This document shows positions 60,544 to 64,000 of a DNA stretch of 64,000 bases, one piece after another. The notes beneath the pieces are model-generated. The model was not told the origin of the DNA. It saw only the letters and a list, made by a program, of their open reading frames with translations, and ran no database searches. A program made the translations under genes and the position numbers. Positions within the stretch are counted from its first letter, which is position 1; the number at the start of each line of letters is the position of its first letter. This DNA comes from Sulfuriferula sp047300855 (GTDB lineage Bacteria > Pseudomonadota > Gammaproteobacteria > Burkholderiales > Sulfuriferulaceae), in NCBI RefSeq assembly GCF_047300855.1, contig NZ_CP170197.1, positions 1,984,001 to 2,048,000 of the forward strand, read 5' to 3'.

Positions 60544-61563
60544 TCAAAACAATTCGATGTCGCCTTCGGCAGGCGCCGCGCTGGTCAGCTTGCCTGCCTG
60601 CAGCAATTTCTCGTAGGCGCATACCTGGTTGCGTCCGTTTTCCTTTGCAAAGTAGAGCGCCTGGTCCGCCTGACCAATAATAGTGGTCGGCAAGTCTTGT
60701 TCACTGATGGCCACTACGCCCACACTGGCCGTGATGCTCCCCACCTGGGGAAAATGATAGGACTCCACCGTTTTCCTGAAACGTTCCAGTACAGTCACGC
60801 CGAGGTCCAAACCGACATTTTTAAGCACCACTACGAATTCTTCTCCACCGTAGCGGTAAAGCTGATCATCATCACGAAAAGTACGCGTCATGATTTGCGC
60901 GAACAGCAGCAGCACTTCATCGCCGTATAGATGGCCGAACTGATCATTCACTTTTTTGAAGTGATCGATATCAAGAATGGCCAGGCAACACTGCTCTTCC
61001 TTGCTATCCGACACGCGGCGACCGGCACGGCGCGCTGACATGACCGCCATGATGCGCTCGTCAAAGGTTTTTCGGTTCAACAACCCGGTCAGGGTATCGT
61101 GCTCGTTGTCATTGATCAGTTTCAGGTAATTTTGATAAATATGCAGAAAGCTGGCCGCCACGGCCTGGTCTTTTTCAATATAGGCCTCATTCCGGACCGT
61201 CAAAAATCCGATGACGCCATTCAAACCGGTTATCGGGTGCACCACTCTCACCCCACCCCCTTCATCGGAAGATATCTGTTTTTCCCCGGTGCTAAAGCAC
61301 TTCATCAGGTCCGCATCGTCTTCGACACAATGCGGGAGCTTATTTTCCGTTTCCGATTCCAAGCTTCGCTTGGCATCGAACTCGACCAGCAGCTTGAGTG
61401 AGTGCTTACCGGATTCCATGGATATTTCAAATAATCTGATTTGGCCTGCTGGAATGAGTTCCTGCAAGGTCTTGATCAGGCAGATTTCCAGTGAATGCTG
61501 GTCGCGCAGCGAAGTCAGCCTGACCACTGACTCGAGTAGATGTGAAGTGTTGTATTTCGCCAT
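60544..61563 (-). CDS. GGDEF diguanylate cyclase with GAF-like N-terminus
   Basis: The 339-residue soluble protein has a GAF-like sensory region (about 10-155) and a GGDEF domain (about 170-325). The catalytic motif is RYGGEEFVVVLKN, and an RxxD inhibitory site (RDDD) lies five residues before it, so it should be an active, feedback-inhibited cyclic di-GMP synthase. It converges on fliR, with 12 bases between the two stops. Confidence 0.9.
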   Translation of the reverse strand: MAKYNTSHLLESVVRLTSLRDQHSLEICLIKTLQELIPAGQIRLFEISMESGKHSLKLLVEFDAKRSLESETENKLPHCVEDDADLMKCFSTGEKQISSDEGGGVRVVHPITGLNGVIGFLTVRNEAYIEKDQAVAASFLHIYQNYLKLINDNEHDTLTGLLNRKTFDERIMAVMSARRAGRRVSDSKEEQCCLAILDIDHFKKVNDQFGHLYGDEVLLLFAQIMTRTFRDDDQLYRYGGEEFVVVLKNVGLDLGVTVLERFRKTVESYHFPQVGSITASVGVVAISEQDLPTTIIGQADQALYFAKENGRNQVCAYEKLLQAGKLTSAAPAEGDIELF

Positions 61564-61683
61564 GCGCCGACTCCTTGAGTCTCCTGGAAATACCGGGGAT
61601 TTTTGCAGAAATTTCCTCGATTATTTTTTTCGATTAAGCCAGTTCTTGCCTGTTTGACTGCCGAGGACTCTAAAATACTGTGC

Positions 61684-62898
61684 TCATATATCCATATTTT
61701 TCGCCCACGCGAGTGCTTGCAGGTGTTTCTGATTGACTTGTGTGGCGTCAATCTGCAACGAGGCTGCCAGCCTCCCGGCGCATCCGGCTCCTCGTTCACA
61801 GGCCTCTGCCAGAGCCAGAAAATCGCCATAGACACCTTCACGGGTCAGCAACGCCTGCGACATCGCTTCCGGCAGCTGAATTTTATCCAGCACTTCCCCC
61901 ATCGAGATGCCCAGCAATCGATCCAGCAGGGAAAACAGCCCCGCTATAAACAGATTCTCTGTTTCGGCCTTGGGCAGGAAAGTGTCGCCAAGCAGTTCGG
62001 CGAATCGGCCACGGATAATGGCTGTCTGCATCAACAGCTGCGCAGATTTGCTCGTACCGGCAGTTGCCAGCAAAACTGAAAGCCAGCGATACAGCGGAGT
62101 ATAGCCAAGCACTTGAACCGCATGACGCAGTGACTCTATCTCACAACCCAGACCAAAGCCTGCCGAATTGATATAACGCAACAATTTATAGGAAATGACG
62201 GGGTCACGTTTTAACACCAGCTCTATCTGTCGAACATCTGCGTTCTTCCTGACCATTTCCAGAAGCTGCACGATCAATATCTGTGAGGTATTCAGTCCTT
62301 TGGATGCGCTGTCCGGCCGGGACATCAACTGGAAAGGACCGGTGAGAAAATTAAAGCCCAGCGATACGCAAGCGTCGTAGTCCTGCCAGCTGGCAATATT
62401 CCGCGCCACTTTTTGCACAGGCAGGTTTTTGATCAGTGCATATTGCTTGGCCTGCACGGCAAAATCCGCCTTGCCACTCGATATATCGACGTGGGTAGCT
62501 ATTGAAAAGAGCGCTTTGTCCGGTTCAATCGCACCCGGCCAGTGTAATGAAATGCCAAAACCGCGCTTGCGCAATGCCTGCAGCGCGGCAAATACTCCAG
62601 GCTCGGCGCAATCGCCCGCGTTCACTCCAAGCACAATATTTTCAGCGGGCAAGGCAGCGAGCGCATCGGAAAGAAGGAGCGCCGGCTCGGCTTCCAGAAA
62701 CAGAATTTGATTGCCGATACGCCACGCAACCTGCTCGTTATTGGTTATTTCGGCAACCAATCGAGCCAGCTTATCGGGGTTTTCTGCTGCGAACCTGCAA
62801 GCATCGATTTCGGCCTGCTGCCACGCAAGCATGTATCCAGCTACGCACTGCCGGGCATCCAGCAGCGGTTCGCGCACGACAATATTCATTTCAGACAT
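61684..62898 (-). CDS. Degenerate EAL plus HDOD signalling protein (YuxH-like)
   Basis: The 404-residue protein, starting at ATG 62898 (or 62889), has an EAL-like N-terminal half (about 1-200) in which the EAL signature is replaced by GYMLAW, so phosphodiesterase activity is unlikely. The C-terminal half (about 200-390) is an HDOD domain (QLLEMVRKNADVRQIELVLKRDPVISYKLLRYINS). YuxH-type proteins carry this pair and often act as c-di-GMP-linked adaptors near motility genes. No clear ribosome-binding site was found. Confidence 0.8.
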   Translation of the reverse strand: MSEMNIVVREPLLDARQCVAGYMLAWQQAEIDACRFAAENPDKLARLVAEITNNEQVAWRIGNQILFLEAEPALLLSDALAALPAENIVLGVNAGDCAEPGVFAALQALRKRGFGISLHWPGAIEPDKALFSIATHVDISSGKADFAVQAKQYALIKNLPVQKVARNIASWQDYDACVSLGFNFLTGPFQLMSRPDSASKGLNTSQILIVQLLEMVRKNADVRQIELVLKRDPVISYKLLRYINSAGFGLGCEIESLRHAVQVLGYTPLYRWLSVLLATAGTSKSAQLLMQTAIIRGRFAELLGDTFLPKAETENLFIAGLFSLLDRLLGISMGEVLDKIQLPEAMSQALLTREGVYGDFLALAEACERGAGCAGRLAASLQIDATQVNQKHLQALAWAKNMDI

Positions 62899-62993
62899 GG
62901 ATAGTAAACATCGTATTGGGTAACTAATGACCCAGGCAGGGTATAGCCCGCAATTAGCCTTTGCCAAAAGGATACAATTTAACCGCGATGCAA

Positions 62994-63072
62994 CAAGAAA
63001 GCAAAAGGCACCATTCAAGACTTTTCATTGATTCATTTCCTGCCTGGGGCATTTCTGCTTTTCTTTCTTGCC
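62994..63072. repeat. Degenerate hairpin related to the 49070 element
   Basis: The left segment (AAGAAAGCAAAAGGCA, then ATTCAAGAC) matches the left arm at 49070 (GGCAAAAGGCA, then ATTCAAGAC) in sequence and spacing, and the right segment CTGCTTTTCTTTCTTG (63056-63071) is its loose complement. It lies between the HDOD gene and cheZ. Confidence 0.5.
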
Positions 63073-63117
63073 TATACTCAATGCGGCTTCTGCGGGTTAA
63101 AAAACTTTTTTGCCTGG

Positions 63118-63798
63118 TCAAAAGCCCAGGCTATCCAGCAGGTCGTCCACCTGGCTTTGGTCTGCAACTACGTCGCTATTTCCGGCAGGATTGATTTGCG
63201 GGCCATTAAGCAGTCCGTTGCCAGCATCGCGTCGCACCTCCGCGGAAGGCGGCGCATAGTCAATAAGCAGCTGTACGAGTTGCTGCTCCAGGTGATGCGC
63301 GAGCTCGGTCACTTTGCGAATCACCTGCCCGGTCAGATCCTGGAAATCCTGTGCCATCATGATATCCAGAAGTTGCTGCTTGGTTGCGCTGGTATCGTGG
63401 CGCATGTCAACCAGGCACTGCATGGTGAGTGTAGCCATGTCGCGATAATTTGACTCCGAGAAAGGCGCCTTGAGGATCGATTTCCAGCCATCCAGAACTT
63501 CGTTGGCACCCGCATCTATCCTCTCCTGCATGGGTATTGCGGCATCGGTGGCATTCAGGACGCGCTGCGCTGCCTGTTCGGTCATGCGTGCCACATAGTT
63601 CAGTCGTTCCCTGACATCGGGAATATCATGCGTCGCCTTTTCCAGAACCTTGTCGAAACCAAGTTCACGCAAATTCTCGTGCAGGCTGCGCGTCATCTGG
63701 CCGATGCGCGCCATGACCTCATCATGCGCGCCGGGACCGGCATTGGTAGCGTGACAAGCAACAGCATCCATTGCCACGTGTGGAAGAGGGGTCGTCAC
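63118..63798 (-). CDS. cheZ: Chemotaxis phosphatase CheZ
   Basis: I choose GTG 63798, with GGAG seven bases upstream and one base after the cheY stop, giving 226 residues. The protein is a long helical hairpin with the catalytic segment DFQDLTGQVIRKV and the C-terminal CheY-binding tail SQVDDLLDSLGF. It removes phosphate from CheY-P, resetting motor direction. Confidence 0.95.
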   Translation of the reverse strand: MTTPLPHVAMDAVACHATNAGPGAHDEVMARIGQMTRSLHENLRELGFDKVLEKATHDIPDVRERLNYVARMTEQAAQRVLNATDAAIPMQERIDAGANEVLDGWKSILKAPFSESNYRDMATLTMQCLVDMRHDTSATKQQLLDIMMAQDFQDLTGQVIRKVTELAHHLEQQLVQLLIDYAPPSAEVRRDAGNGLLNGPQINPAGNSDVVADQSQVDDLLDSLGF

Positions 63799-63799
63799 A

Positions 63800-64000
63800 T
63801 CAGGCTCCCACTTTTTCGAGTTTCTCGAAAATCTTGGAGAGCTTCTCATCCAGCGTAGCGGCAGTGAACGGCTTGACCACATAACCATTGGCACCAGCTT
63901 GCGCCGCAGCGATAATGTTTTCCTTCTTTGCCTCGGCCGTGACCATCAGCACCGGCAGCTTGGATAACGCCGCATCTGCACGGATATTCTGCAACATGGT
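63800..64000 (-). CDS. cheY: Chemotaxis response regulator CheY (C-terminal part)
   Basis: The frame leaves the window at 64000, so only the last 66 residues are visible. They contain VLMVTAEA (signalling Thr) and YVVKPF (conserved Lys and Pro); the phosphorylated Asp lies outside. The stop precedes the cheZ GTG by one base, the usual cheY-cheZ pair. Confidence 0.93.
   Translation of the reverse strand, partial: TMLQNIRADAALSKLPVLMVTAEAKKENIIAAAQAGANGYVVKPFTAATLDEKLSKIFEKLEKVGA

Overview
The window looks like chromosomal DNA of a free-living, polarly or sparsely flagellated betaproteobacterium, most likely of the Nitrosomonadales/Gallionellales/Sulfuricella neighbourhood. This is inferred from the combination of a fliC-flaG-fliD-fliS-fliT and fliE/fliF-fliR flagellar layout, a phosphoketolase/acetate kinase pair, a DoxD/DoxA-type thiosulfate:quinone oxidoreductase-like protein, a MEDS-domain protein and several short betaproteobacterial stress membrane proteins. 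No rRNA, tRNA, CRISPR array, prophage or transposase is visible.

Layout. (1) 1-15074 is a mosaic of small envelope and stress genes and signalling genes: the 3' end of an Ada-type methyltransferase, a glycine-zipper stress protein, a 25-residue membrane peptide, a DUF883/DUF1469/YqjK-like trio, a PQQ-type beta-propeller protein, a MEDS protein, a Crp/Fnr regulator, a frameshifted PAS-PAS-GGDEF gene, a NarX/NarL-type two-component pair, a Spy-like protein, further small membrane proteins, a NicO/UreH-like membrane protein, MtfA and a tandem DUF1566 protein. (2) 15032-33238 is a carbon and redox island transcribed entirely from the minus strand: gnd, zwf, a HAD hydrolase and tkt (tightly overlapped), then a glutathione-reductase-like enzyme, egtB, egtD, pgm, glgP, a cytochrome c, ackA and xfp, ending in a broken atpD fragment. 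Together these genes could convert glycogen to glucose-1-P, glucose-6-P, pentose phosphates and, through phosphoketolase, acetyl phosphate and acetate plus ATP, with NADPH made on the way and ergothioneine made alongside.

(3) 33571-35417 has a VIT1-like transporter and the DoxX/TQO-like protein. (4) 35826-40102 is a compact three-gene cassette (PLP group II decarboxylase, TPR/ATP-grasp ligase, class V fold PLP enzyme) with no pathway that I recognise, bracketed by two copies of the same dispersed inverted repeat. It is the best candidate for an undescribed system here. (5) 40407-64000 is flagellar and chemotaxis: a diguanylate cyclase, filament genes fliC/flaG/fliD/fliS/fliT, a FliK-like and an FlhB-C-like protein, a YcgR-type brake, divergent fliE, the fliF-G-H-I-J-K-L-M-N-O-P-Q-R run, a second diguanylate cyclase, a degenerate EAL-HDOD protein, cheZ and the 3' part of cheY.

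The most unusual DNA structures are a roughly 15-unit heptanucleotide repeat directly in front of fliR with no other visible ribosome-binding site, related hairpins elsewhere in the flagellar region, an internally deleted atpD remnant fused antisense to the end of a DUF1566 gene, a single-base frameshift in a PAS-GGDEF gene, and a shared 14-bp palindrome at three intergenic positions.
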